In this document: positions 51,864 through 60,384 of the stretch, piece after piece
Position numbering within the stretch: position 1 is the stretch's first letter
How the letters are laid out: the number at the start of each line of letters is the position of its first letter
From: JAPLJC01 sp052326585
GTDB lineage: Bacteria > Desulfobacterota > Desulfobaccia > Desulfobaccales > 0-14-0-80-60-11
NCBI GenBank assembly: GCA_052326585.1
Contig: JBKQLU010000030.1
Coordinates: 10,608 to 74,607 of the forward strand
DNA: 64,000 nucleotides
Direction of reading: 5' to 3'
Position numbers and translations under genes: made by a program
The notes under the pieces: model-generated
Database searches by the model: none
The model's input: only the letters and a program-made list of their open reading frames with translations
What the model was told of the DNA's origin: nothing

Positions 51864-53021
51864 TTATTGGGCATAGCCGTACTTTTTCAGTTCCCGGCGC
51901 AATTGGCCGAAGAATTCCTGGCGGTCCTTGGCCTGGTATACCTGACGCACTTGCTGCCAACCCTTTAGACCTTCCCCCAGCAGATACATGTCCGCGAGGT
52001 AAGCTGTCAGCGGCATGGGCTGATGGTGCCAATCCGATGCTTTGTGCTCGTATGCCTCCCACCAGCCTTGGGCATCCTGGCGGATAAGACCGGCATAGCG
52101 GCGGGTGACATCCTGCAACCGTCCCTGCTGGTAGCTCCAGATCTGGATGGGAGCGGCGCCGCTGACCGCATAAGGACCGAACTCCCCGGAAAAGTCTTCA
52201 TTGCGGCTGACGAATTCGAGCCCGCCGTCCTTATCTAGATCCTGGAGACTGGCCTGGTTGCGATAATTGCTCCAGCCATGTTTCAGGAGGGCGTAAGTGT
52301 TGCCGGCCGGGACATAATGGTAAATAAAGGTGAAGGAACAGCAGTAGGCGTGCTGGCTGCTGACATTGAGGACCACCTCCGGCTCCCCCGTCCTCTCAAA
52401 GTCGATCAGCGCCGGGCCTTCGACCTGGGCAATATTCTCATCTTCTCCAAGGGTGACGCTCGCGGAGAAGGTTTCCCGGCCACGGGTGATTTTCAGGTTT
52501 ACCGGACCAGTCACCATGATGTCCTCCGGGAAGGACAACTCGGCCTCCAGGTTTTTGGAGCGCACCACCCGCCTGGTCTCCACTTTAGTGGATACCGCGA
52601 TCTTCCCGGCGTCCGCCTGCTGACTGAGGACATAGTGCTGGGTGGCGGGATCATAGCGATAGATCAGGAGGGCGCCAGGCTCTTGAGCTACCGCGCCGAT
52701 CTTCAGCAGGATTTCCGGCTCGCCGCCTCCCGGCAGGGGGCGCACTTCCGGCCCGTCGATCTGCCGGAATGCGGCGGCCTGGCCGGCCGGCAACGGTTCA
52801 TCCAGGACAGTTTGGCCATCCCGTATCACCTTGAGCCGGGGCTGATAAAGGCGCCAATCCGCCAGTGGATTCGAAAAGGTTGCCTCCTGGTAAGACAATA
52901 CCGCCGCCACCTGGCCGAGAGAGGCGGTCTTGGTGGTGGTGATCATCTTCTCCATCTGCGCCTGGGCCGGGGTCGCCAGTAAGGCAGCAACCGCCAGGGC
53001 TGACAGCGCTATTGGCCGCAT
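51864..53021 (-). CDS. exported FG-GAP/VCBS-like protein of unknown function
   Basis: Protein of 385 residues with a clean signal peptide (ALSALAVAALLATPAQAQ, cut after AQA). The mature part is beta-rich; segments such as LIDFERTGEPEVVLNVSSQHAYCCSFTFIYHY and SLQDLDKDGGLEFVSRNEDF are typical of FG-GAP/VCBS-like blades with an Asp-rich calcium loop (DLDKDGG). The end is helical and basic (QEFFGQLRRELKKYGYAQ). It is the first gene of the minus-strand operon with DUF3160 and MEMO-CapA proteins, so all three products should act together outside the inner membrane. The specific role is unknown. Confidence 0.72.
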   Translation of the reverse strand: MRPIALSALAVAALLATPAQAQMEKMITTTKTASLGQVAAVLSYQEATFSNPLADWRLYQPRLKVIRDGQTVLDEPLPAGQAAAFRQIDGPEVRPLPGGGEPEILLKIGAVAQEPGALLIYRYDPATQHYVLSQQADAGKIAVSTKVETRRVVRSKNLEAELSFPEDIMVTGPVNLKITRGRETFSASVTLGEDENIAQVEGPALIDFERTGEPEVVLNVSSQHAYCCSFTFIYHYVPAGNTYALLKHGWSNYRNQASLQDLDKDGGLEFVSRNEDFSGEFGPYAVSGAAPIQIWSYQQGRLQDVTRRYAGLIRQDAQGWWEAYEHKASDWHHQPMPLTAYLADMYLLGEGLKGWQQVRQVYQAKDRQEFFGQLRRELKKYGYAQ

Positions 53022-53320
53022 CTTGAAAATCTTAATAGCTCCACTCCTGAAGGAACTTCAAGCGCCAGCGAGATTATTCGGCCGCGGCGAGTCGGCGCCA
53101 AGGAATATACTGTTCACCTTTAACTAATTTAAATCCCGACAAGTTTCCTCTTTTTTAACCAGATTGTGTCGTGGAAGGCATGATAGCACAAATTTCGCTG
53201 AAACGTAATTTTTTCAAAATGTTGGCATACCTATTCCCTAGTCTCTGGATGCCTCAAAGCTGCGGCGCTTCAGGACTCCAAGCAAACACCTCCCGGTAAT
53301 GGCGGGGCAGGAGAAGGGCA

Positions 53321-53496
53321 AGGCACATGGAATATCGTTATCCGGAGGATAACGCCCGGCAGATTTGAACGCGGTTAATAGGGCGGGTTGGGCCTGCCAT
53401 CTTAGCCGTCATAACCCCGAGAAGCGCCGGCCGCCGGCCGCCCTATTTGCTGAGGCGCAGACCTGCGGCAAACGGGAGTCGGATCGGGTGGCGAGG
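53321..53496 (+). repeat. direct repeat, copy B (3' end of the PfpI gene, detached)
   Basis: It matches 47572-47752: 16 codons of the PfpI C-terminus (ending in the same TGA), then the downstream sequence. There is no gene upstream that it could belong to. In the 53022-53533 gap, 53022-53320 holds only the operon's leader. Confidence 0.92.
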
Positions 53497-53501
53497 CCGT
53501 G

Positions 53502-53540
53502 CTTACTGCTTACTGCTCACTGCTCACTGCTTTCTACTGC
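53502..53540. repeat. heptamer tandem repeat (TTACTGC/TCACTGC)
   Basis: TTACTGC twice, TCACTGC twice, then TTTCTACTGC, running into the stop codon of the activase gene. Confidence 0.7.
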
Positions 53541-56500
53541 GGCCGTTCGTCGAACTGGCGCACCTGGTACATGAAGGCCTCCAGGCGCGTGCGGGTGTGG
53601 CTCTGTTCCTGGCCGTCATAGGCCAGGTTGAGGAAGGGGACGTTGTGGTGGTATTCCCGGAAGCGCTTGAACAGGGAGTTGACCACGGTGCCGGGCATGC
53701 AGGCGAAGGGCATGATGTTCACCAGCCCCGCGGCCCCCTTGGCCACGAAATCATGGGCCTTGCCCATGCTCAGGATGGCCTCGCCTTCGAAGGAGGGGTG
53801 CAGGTAATCTTTAGCAAACTCCAGGACCTGGGCGATGGAGGGCTCCCGCAGGTTCTTGATGCTGCCGTGGAAGGTCTCTTCCAGGCGGTGCTCCACCTGC
53901 TTCTGCACCCGGTCCTCCAGGCAAAATTGCAGGTAGCGGCGAAAGTGCCGGGCGACCCAGGCGTCATGCTTGGAGGAATGGGTGACGTAAAGCAGCCACT
54001 CTCCGATGGGCGGCATCCAGACCTCGCCCCCCAGAAGCTCGATTTCCCGCACCGCGTCTTCGTTGGAGAAATGGTTGGCCCGGGTATAGATCTCGCCCAC
54101 GATGCCGACTACGGGTCTGCGGCCGTTGCGTTTCAGGGCCAGGTCATCGAAGGCGCCGCGGGCCTGGCGCAGCACGCCCGGCAGGTCCTGCCGGTCCCGC
54201 ACCGTTTCATAGGTCTTTTGTAAGTAATGCTTATAGACCTTGTCGGTTTCGCCGGCCAGGCGTTCATAGGGCCGGGTCTCCCGGAGCTTCTTCTCCAAAA
54301 GGTCGATGGCCACAATCCCGTTCCAGACGATGCGGGAATAGTCCGCTCCCACCAAGCCGACTTCGCGGTACATGTTTTCGCTCTGATCCGGAGAATAGAC
54401 CGGCACCTGGGGGTAGCCCAACTCGTCCAGGGTGAGGCGGTGAAAGCGGTGGTACTGGCCGAAGCGGCAGGGGCCGTTGGCCGCGGGCATAAAGAAGGCG
54501 CTGCGCTCGGGATCGAAATCCGGGCGGCGCACCAGCTTGGCCAGGTCACCGGTGGTGAGAATCAGGGGGTAGCATTCCTTCCCGGAGGTGAGGCGGCGGC
54601 CCAGCTCCAGGGTCTCGGAGTCGGAAGCCGGCAAGGCCTCGGCCTCTCCGCCGCAGGCCTCGAAGCCGGCCACCAGGGCCAGGGCCTGGTCGGCCATGGG
54701 CGGCAGGTAAATCTTGCGTTTCAGGGTGCCGGTAACGCGGTAGCGGTAGGGGGAGACCCTCGCCGCGGCCGGCGCCACCTTGACGTTCTTCAGGCTGTCC
54801 AGAAAGGCTTCCAACCGGGTGATGGCCCCCACGTCGGAGGAGTGTTCGTCGATTTCGATCTCCAAATAGGGCTTGCCCCGCATGCGTTCCTTGAAGAAGT
54901 GTTCGATGAAGGAATCGGGGCCGCAGCCGAAGTTGGTGATGAAGATGCCGTAAAGGCGGGGATCCTGGCGGATGTGTTCCGCCACCCCCAGGATCTTTTG
55001 CCCGAAGCGCCAGTACATGGGCTTGATTTCATCGAGGTCCTGGACCTGGTCCACCGGCAGGAAATCCATGGGCAGGGCCAAGACCCCCAACTGCCGCAGT
55101 TTGCGGTGCAGATTGAGGTTCATGCCGGGGTCGAAGGCGTTATAAGGCCGCCCGATCAGGACCATGAGGCGGCCGTCCGGCGGCAGCGACTCCAGGATCT
55201 CACGGCCCCGGGCGTGCAGATGGCTATAGTAGGTTTCCTGGGCGGCGACGGCCTTTTTCATGGCCCGATTTACCCGAAAGGCGGAGACTCCGAGTTCTCG
55301 CCCCAGACTCCGCAGCCCCTGGCGCAGCCTCTTTTCTCCCCGGCCGAAATAGAGCACCGGGGCCAGGACCGCGGCGCCATAGGCGGCAAAATCGATGGAC
55401 ATGGGCGCGGTGTAGCACAGGGATTGGGCCATGGGGCAGACCACCCCGGCACGGATCTCCGGGTCGGGATGGGGCATGTCGATGACGCTGGGCAGGAAGA
55501 TGCGGTCCACCCCGGCCTTGAGCAGGTCCAGCAGATGGCCGTGGGCCACCTTCACCGGATAGCAGGGTTCCGCCGCCAAGGCCTCCACCCCCTCATTGAT
55601 CACGGCCTTGTTGGTCTTCTGGGAATAGACCACGGTGAAGTCGAGATCCTCGAAAAAGGCCCGGAAAAAGGGCATGAGCTCCTGGAAAAACATGGCGCGG
55701 GGGATGCCGATGGCGCCCCGTTTGCCTTCCTTGGGGGGCTCGGGCCCGTAGAGCCAGGCTTCCCGCTCTGCCAGCAGGTCCGGCAGGTCCACATGCTTGC
55801 GGGTGGCGGCAACTTCGTATTTCTCGCAGCGGCTGCCGTAGAACAGGGGCTTTTCCCCCTCGATCTGCACCTGGCGAATCTCGCAGTGATTGGCGCAGCC
55901 CTGGCACTCAAAGGAAGTTACGTGGTACTCGCGGCCAGCCAGGTCGAAGCCCTTGAATTTGGAGGTTTCCCAGTCCCGCTCGCGCATGGCCAACAGCGCC
56001 GCGCCGATGGCTCCGGTGACGTCGTGGTGGGGCGGCACGGTGATGGGCTTGCCGCAGACCTGCTGGAAGGCCGCGACAATGCCGCGGTTGGCCGCGGTGG
56101 CCCCCTGGTAGAAGATGCGTTTGCCGATGGGGCGGTCTTCAGCCACCTTGTTCAGGTAGTTCTGCACAATGGAGTAGGACAGGCCCGATACCAGGTCCTC
56201 CTTGGCGGCGCCCCGCTGCTGATGGTGGACGATGTCCGATTCCATGAATACGGTGCAGCGCTCCCCCATGCGCACCGGCTGCGCGGATTCCAGGGCCAGG
56301 TTGCCGAATTCCTCCCGGATGGAGATGCCCAGTTTTTCCGCCTGCTCCTCCAGGTAGGAGCCGGTGCCCGCGGCGCAGACCTTATTCATCATAAAATCGA
56401 CAATGGCGCCGTTGCTCAGGGAGATAAATTTGGAGTCCTGGCCGCCGATTTCGAAGATGGTGTCCACCTCCGGGTCGATGGCCGCGGCGGCAGTGGCCTG

Positions 56501-57706
56501 GGCGGTGATTTCGTTGCGCACCACGTCGGCGCCGATGAAGTCCCCGGTGAGGTAGCGTCCGGAACCGGTGGTCGCCGCCCCCAGGATCCGTACCCGGTCT
56601 CCGATTTTAGCGCCCACCAGGCGCAGGCCCTCGGTGATGGCCTCCAGGGGCCGGCCCGCGGTCATCAGATATTCCCGGGCCAGGACCCGGCCCTGGGGGT
56701 CGATGACCACCACGTTGGTGCTGATGGAGCCCACGTCAACCCCGAGGTAGCCTTCCGCTACCTGGCCGGCGGCGATCTCCTCCACCTGATAGTTTTCCGG
56801 CCCCAGGACCGGCGGCGGCGCCAGGCGGGGCAGATGCCGGGTCGGCTCCGATTCCTGCTGCAGGTGCCGGTGCAGGGCCGAGGGGTCCAGGGTGAAGTGC
56901 GGCGGCGGGTTTTCCCGGGCCACCAGGACGGCGCCCACCGCGCCCAGGCTGCAGAAGTGGGGCGGAATAAGCAGGCTGGTCTCATCCAGGCCGAAGACCT
57001 GGCGGATGGCCTGGCGCACCCCGAGGTTGTGCGCCACTCCGCCCTGGAAGGCTACCGGCGAAGTGATGGCCTTGCCTTTGCCGATGTTGCTTTTTAAGTT
57101 GCGGGCCATGGCCTGGCAGAGCCCGGCAATGATCTCAAAGTCCGGGGTCGCGCCCTGCTGCAGGTGGATCATGTCCGTCTTGGCAAAGACGCTGCAGCGC
57201 CCGGCCACCCGGGGCGGGGTGCTGGACTTCAGGGCCAGCTCGCTGAAATCTTCGATGCTGTAGCCCAGGCGATGGGCCTGCTGATCCAGAAAGGAGCCGG
57301 TGCCCGCGGCGCACATGGTGTTCATGGCGAAGTCCTCGATCACCAGGTGGCCGTCGGCATCGGCCACCAGAACCATCTTGGCGCTTTCGCCGCCAATGTC
57401 GATGATGGTGCGGGCCGCCGGCAGGAAATGGTGCGTCCCCCACCCCAGGGCGATGACTTCGTTGATAAAGGGGCCGCCCAGGATCTTTGCCAGGGCCTTG
57501 CCGCCCATGCCGGTGAAGGCGGCCAGACGGCATTGCGCCGCGGGGAAGCGGGATTCCAGGGATTCGAGAAAATTGAGGGCGGTGCGATAAGGGTCGCCCA
57601 GATGGCGGCGGTATTCTTCCAGGAGCACCTGACCCTGCTCATCCAGCACCACCAGGTTGAGGCTGGCCGAACCAACGTCCATTCCCACATCGAACTTTTC
57701 ACTCAT
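53534..57706 (-). CDS. giant acyl-CoA dehydratase activase (two BadF/HgdC ATPase domains plus DUF2229)
   Basis: Protein of 1390 residues. Two ASKHA-type ATPase domains (about 1-262 and 320-590) each have a phosphate-1 loop (GMDVGSASLNLVVLD, GVDVGSISTNVVVID), an adenosine loop (GGESAKMVLV, GGQDSKFISL) and the bridging-cluster cysteines (CAAGTGSFLDQQA / RCSVFAKTDM and CAAGTGSYLEEQA / RCTVFMESDI), as in the activator of 2-hydroxyglutaryl-CoA dehydratase. A four-Cys region (CQGCANHCEIRQV) follows, then DUF2229 (about 670-890, IGIPRAMFFQELMPFF, EPCYPVKVAHGH) and a C-terminal HgdB-like part (KECYPLILTTGDL, GPCRFGQYHRFH). The activator delivers ATP-driven low-potential electrons. No dehydratase subunit gene lies beside it, so its partner may be elsewhere or be the C-terminal part. 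Confidence 0.9.
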   Translation of the reverse strand: MSEKFDVGMDVGSASLNLVVLDEQGQVLLEEYRRHLGDPYRTALNFLESLESRFPAAQCRLAAFTGMGGKALAKILGGPFINEVIALGWGTHHFLPAARTIIDIGGESAKMVLVADADGHLVIEDFAMNTMCAAGTGSFLDQQAHRLGYSIEDFSELALKSSTPPRVAGRCSVFAKTDMIHLQQGATPDFEIIAGLCQAMARNLKSNIGKGKAITSPVAFQGGVAHNLGVRQAIRQVFGLDETSLLIPPHFCSLGAVGAVLVARENPPPHFTLDPSALHRHLQQESEPTRHLPRLAPPPVLGPENYQVEEIAAGQVAEGYLGVDVGSISTNVVVIDPQGRVLAREYLMTAGRPLEAITEGLRLVGAKIGDRVRILGAATTGSGRYLTGDFIGADVVRNEITAQATAAAAIDPEVDTIFEIGGQDSKFISLSNGAIVDFMMNKVCAAGTGSYLEEQAEKLGISIREEFGNLALESAQPVRMGERCTVFMESDIVHHQQRGAAKEDLVSGLSYSIVQNYLNKVAEDRPIGKRIFYQGATAANRGIVAAFQQVCGKPITVPPHHDVTGAIGAALLAMRERDWETSKFKGFDLAGREYHVTSFECQGCANHCEIRQVQIEGEKPLFYGSRCEKYEVAATRKHVDLPDLLAEREAWLYGPEPPKEGKRGAIGIPRAMFFQELMPFFRAFFEDLDFTVVYSQKTNKAVINEGVEALAAEPCYPVKVAHGHLLDLLKAGVDRIFLPSVIDMPHPDPEIRAGVVCPMAQSLCYTAPMSIDFAAYGAAVLAPVLYFGRGEKRLRQGLRSLGRELGVSAFRVNRAMKKAVAAQETYYSHLHARGREILESLPPDGRLMVLIGRPYNAFDPGMNLNLHRKLRQLGVLALPMDFLPVDQVQDLDEIKPMYWRFGQKILGVAEHIRQDPRLYGIFITNFGCGPDSFIEHFFKERMRGKPYLEIEIDEHSSDVGAITRLEAFLDSLKNVKVAPAAARVSPYRYRVTGTLKRKIYLPPMADQALALVAGFEACGGEAEALPASDSETLELGRRLTSGKECYPLILTTGDLAKLVRRPDFDPERSAFFMPAANGPCRFGQYHRFHRLTLDELGYPQVPVYSPDQSENMYREVGLVGADYSRIVWNGIVAIDLLEKKLRETRPYERLAGETDKVYKHYLQKTYETVRDRQDLPGVLRQARGAFDDLALKRNGRRPVVGIVGEIYTRANHFSNEDAVREIELLGGEVWMPPIGEWLLYVTHSSKHDAWVARHFRRYLQFCLEDRVQKQVEHRLEETFHGSIKNLREPSIAQVLEFAKDYLHPSFEGEAILSMGKAHDFVAKGAAGLVNIMPFACMPGTVVNSLFKRFREYHHNVPFLNLAYDGQEQSHTRTRLEAFMYQVRQFDERPQ

Positions 57707-57829
57707 ATTCGCATCCCCCGAAGGTGCGGATCGCGGCTTTTCGAGCTCGTTTTAAGAGTATTCAACGTAACGTTCTGCAGATCGGTTACCCTTTGGCTCA
57801 GGTGCAACCAGCCCAGGGCAATCCCGGTC

Positions 57830-58762
57830 TCACCCTGGCGTGACCAGTTGATAAAAGTCCTGGTCATGATAGAGGGTGCAGGAAATTTGGCCCGCGTGCT
57901 CCAGGCGGCGGAGTTGCTCTTGCACCAGGGGCAGGGGCAGGCGCAAGACCGCGGCCAGATCGGCGGCGGTCATGGGCCGCCGGGCCAGCATCTCGGCCAG
58001 AGTTGCGTCATCCGAGGCCGCGGCCGCCGGGCCGGCGCCCTCATAGGAGGCGATCACTTCCACCTGCCCCGGAAGGCCGGAGGCGATGGCCGCCAGGGCC
58101 TCCAGAGACAGCGGCTGGGCCTGGTTCTGCACCCCCGGGCGCACCATGGTGTTGAGCTGCACTTTATCCGGGGACAGGGTCCGCAAGGCCCGGCGCAGGG
58201 CCTCCAGATCCTCCTGGGAGTCGTTGCGGCCCTTAAGCAACAGCACCTCCAGCCAGATGGGGCCGGGATATTCCCGGCGGAAGGCCTCCAGGCCCCGGAG
58301 CAGCCGGCTGAGCCGGTAGCCGGGCAAGGGGCGGTTGATGGCCCGGAAGGTTTGGTCCCGGGCGGCGTCCAGGGACGGCAGCACCAGGTCCGCGGCCATA
58401 AGCTCCTGGCGCACCTCCGGCAAGTGGAGCAAGGCGCCGTTGGTCAGCACCGCCACCGGGATGGCGGTCAACTCTTTCAGGCGCCGGATGATGCGGCCCA
58501 ATGCCAGGTTCAGGGTGGGCTCGCCGCTGCCGGCCAGGGTGATGAAATCGGGTTCGGGGCCGCCGCCCTCCAGATAGGCGCAGAGCTCCGCCTTTATGGC
58601 CTCCGCCTCATAATCGAAGCGGGTTTCCGTCTGGCGGCTGGTGGGGCCTACCTCGCAATAGATGCAGTCAAAGGGACAAGTTTTCCGGGGGATCAGATCC
58701 ACCCCCAACGACCGCCCCAAACGGCGGGAAGGCACCGGTCCGAATAGATGGCATTGGGGCAT
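57830..58762 (-). CDS. radical SAM protein
   Basis: Protein of 310 residues from ATG 58762 (MPQCHLFGPVPSRRLGRSLG); a GTG eight codons upstream overlaps the preceding gene. The cluster motif is CPFDCIYCEVGPTSR (C-x3-C-x2-C), followed by a GGE-like TLAGSGEPTLN, NGALL, and PSLDAARDQTFRAINRP. The core ends near residue 230; the last ~70 residues look like a small winged helix (RPMTAADLAAVLRLPLPLVQEQLRRLEHAGQI). This matches the uncharacterised radical SAM family with the PVPSRRLG start found in many anaerobes and archaea. It begins 2 bases after the stop of the CQLGCF gene, so the two are co-translated. The reaction is unknown. Confidence 0.85.
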   Translation of the reverse strand: MPQCHLFGPVPSRRLGRSLGVDLIPRKTCPFDCIYCEVGPTSRQTETRFDYEAEAIKAELCAYLEGGGPEPDFITLAGSGEPTLNLALGRIIRRLKELTAIPVAVLTNGALLHLPEVRQELMAADLVLPSLDAARDQTFRAINRPLPGYRLSRLLRGLEAFRREYPGPIWLEVLLLKGRNDSQEDLEALRRALRTLSPDKVQLNTMVRPGVQNQAQPLSLEALAAIASGLPGQVEVIASYEGAGPAAAASDDATLAEMLARRPMTAADLAAVLRLPLPLVQEQLRRLEHAGQISCTLYHDQDFYQLVTPG

Positions 58763-58764
58763 GA

Positions 58765-58956
58765 TCAAAAACAACCCAACTGGCACGACTCGATTTTGAT
58801 TCCCAGTTCGTTCAGAAGGCTTCCCAGTTCCCGGGTAGAGATGGACAATTCCCCGGCCAGGCGAAAGGCCGCGGCGCAGGCTATTTTGCCCTGTGGCGCC
58901 GCGAGACGAATCTTCGCCTTCTGTTCCTCCAGGCTCATGGACTGTATCGGGTTCAT
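58765..58956 (-). CDS. small CQLGCF-ending protein, coupled to the radical SAM gene
   Basis: Protein of 63 residues from ATG 58956 (MNPIQSMSLEEQKAKI); a Met six codons later is possible and neither has a strong ribosome site. It is mostly helical with a winged-helix-like AAFRLAGELSISTRELGSLLNELGIKI and ends in two cysteines, ESCQLGCF. I recall similar small proteins with this C-terminus in anaerobes but know no function. The placement next to a radical SAM enzyme could mean an accessory protein or a modified peptide; both are inference. Confidence 0.72.
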   Translation of the reverse strand: MNPIQSMSLEEQKAKIRLAAPQGKIACAAAFRLAGELSISTRELGSLLNELGIKIESCQLGCF

Positions 58957-59282
58957 TAACTTGTGAATATACCCAATGGGAGCAAAGAAATCAAGGCGTT
59001 CAGGAGGCGAGGCGGGGGGCGGGAGGGTGCTAACCAAAGATTAACAGAGAATGAGAACCCGCACCGCAGGCCGCCCGCTGAGGGCAAAGGAATAAAAGGG
59101 CAGGCAAGTGTGGCTCGGGGCCCTTAATTTGACATTTTGGCGGCGGCTCATTAACTTGTCTATGAAGCGTGGGCCTTCTTCCCACCCTAAGTCGGCCCGC
59201 CGGTTGCTGCGCCCGGGATGACAAAAGGGCTTTTCGGCCAGGTCTCTCGACTTGCCGCAGCACCATTTTTTGGAGGGTTCCC

Positions 59283-59645
59283 ATGTTGGAGATTATGCCC
59301 GAAAGCGAAGGCCCGCTCCTCTGGCTGCGGGCCAGGGAGCGCCTCACCGTCGAGGATTACCGGGAGGTCTTCATCCCCCGCCTGGGCCTGGCTATCAGGG
59401 AGCACGGCCAGGTGCGGCTCTTGTTGCATCTGGGCCCGGATTTTCGCGGCTGGACCCCAGGGGCCTGGTGGGAGAATCTCAAGCTGGAACTGAAACACCG
59501 GGGCGACTTCAAAAAGCTGGGGCAGGCCGGCGCCTCTTATGGGGCTGACGCCCTGCTGAGGTTATTGGCCCGTTTCATGCCCGGCGAGGTGCGCACCTTT
59601 TTTCGGGAACACCTGGCGGAAGCCTGGATCTGGATCCAGGAGTGA
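59283..59645 (+). CDS. SpoIIAA-like/STAS-related protein
   Basis: Start at 59283 (MLEIMPESEGPLLWLRAR), 5 bases after GGAGGG. The 120-residue protein follows the SpoIIAA-like (PF11964-type) pattern: an opening strand pair ending in RERLTVEDYREVFIPRL, VRLLLHLGPDFRGWTPGAWWENLKLELKHRGDFKKLG, and a last helix ARFMPGEVRTFFREHLAEAWIWI. Members are single-domain proteins of unclear role. The intergenic stretch 58957-59282 upstream holds no other gene. Confidence 0.82.
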   Translation: MLEIMPESEGPLLWLRARERLTVEDYREVFIPRLGLAIREHGQVRLLLHLGPDFRGWTPGAWWENLKLELKHRGDFKKLGQAGASYGADALLRLLARFMPGEVRTFFREHLAEAWIWIQE

Positions 59646-59678
59646 GGCGATGGGCTAGAGGCTGCCGTGATTATCCCA

Positions 59679-59712
59679 AAAAGTTTCCAAAGATGAAGAA
59701 ACTTTTATTATT
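59679..59712. terminator. bidirectional Rho-independent terminator
   Basis: AAAAGTTTC (59679-59687) pairs with GAAACTTTT (59698-59706), followed by ATTATTTCTT; on the other strand the arm ends in T5. It sits between the convergent SpoIIAA-like gene and the small secreted-protein gene, serving both. Confidence 0.75.
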
Positions 59713-59736
59713 TCTTAATTAATAAAAGCTTAAAAT

Positions 59737-60030
59737 TTAATCAAGATCAGGTCTCAGGTCCGGAATGTCATCCAGTCTCTGATATTGGATCATGATGCCG
59801 GCTGCGATCAAGGCTTCGAGTTCTTTAAACCTTTGGCTCTTTTGAGCCCGCTGGTCCCGGTCTTCCTCGCCTATGGCGGCCCGGGGATGGTCCTGGCTGG
59901 CCTGCGGCGGCGTTGCCTCGGACGGGCCGGTTGGCGGCGGCTCGCACCTCAGGCTCGCGGGATTAAAGGCCAGCAGCGCCAAAATGGCTGCGGCCAGGGA
60001 TACCTTCATGATATTTGCCGGGGTCTTCAT
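59737..60030 (-). CDS. small secreted protein of unknown function
   Basis: Start at 60030 (MKTPANIMKVSL), 5 bases after GGAGGGTGG; the longer open frame has no ribosome site. The 97-residue protein has a signal peptide (SLAAAILALLAFNPASLRC), then a Pro-rich linker and a charged segment (EEDRDQRAQKSQRFKELEALIAAG). It ends in Asp-rich LRPDLD. No family recognised. Confidence 0.7.
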   Translation of the reverse strand: MKTPANIMKVSLAAAILALLAFNPASLRCEPPPTGPSEATPPQASQDHPRAAIGEEDRDQRAQKSQRFKELEALIAAGIMIQYQRLDDIPDLRPDLD

Positions 60031-60191
60031 AAGCCACCCTCCATCCTGAGTATGACCGGCCTCGCCCAGAAGGAATGGCAGGCCGGAGAGAGGCAATTCT
60101 AGATATCCCGGGGAAGCCGCGGGCCGTCCCCTTTGATCTTTAAATAAATATTCCTGGCTGCCTCTGCAATTGGCACAAATACCCATTTACC

Positions 60192-60211
60192 CTTAGGCAA
60201 AAGTGCCTAAG
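60192..60211. promoter_or_regulatory. perfect hairpin CTTAGGCA-AAAG-TGCCTAAG upstream of the secreted-protein gene
   Basis: Eight-base arms with a four-base loop, about 160 bases upstream of the 60030 start and with no T-run on either side, so an operator or leader structure is more likely than a terminator. The rest of 60031-60384 holds no gene I can see. Confidence 0.4.
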
Positions 60212-60384
60212 CGGCCCGCGGGACGATAATTTAAAGGGATGCAATGCCTGTGCCAGGAACAATCAGCAATCAGCAACCCGGGTTTATGCCCTAGTGACAC
60301 GTAAGAGCGATCTATGCTAGGGAGATAGGTACGTCAATATGAGATAAATAGATATTCTTCGTTTCCCTAGCGGTTGCGTTGATT

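Noticed and set aside
51835..52062. 76-residue N-terminal extension of the DUF3160 protein
   Set aside because: It lies inside the upstream gene; the GTG at 51834 with AGGAGGG is followed directly by a signal peptide.
54227..57097. 956-codon open frame on the plus strand opposite the activase gene
   Set aside because: It is the antisense of a GC-rich gene with strong family motifs; its predicted protein has low complexity (Gly, Gln, His-rich), no ribosome site and no recognisable domain.
57164..58747. 527-codon plus-strand frame opposite the activase start and radical SAM gene
   Set aside because: It spans two unrelated minus-strand genes and their gap, with antisense composition.
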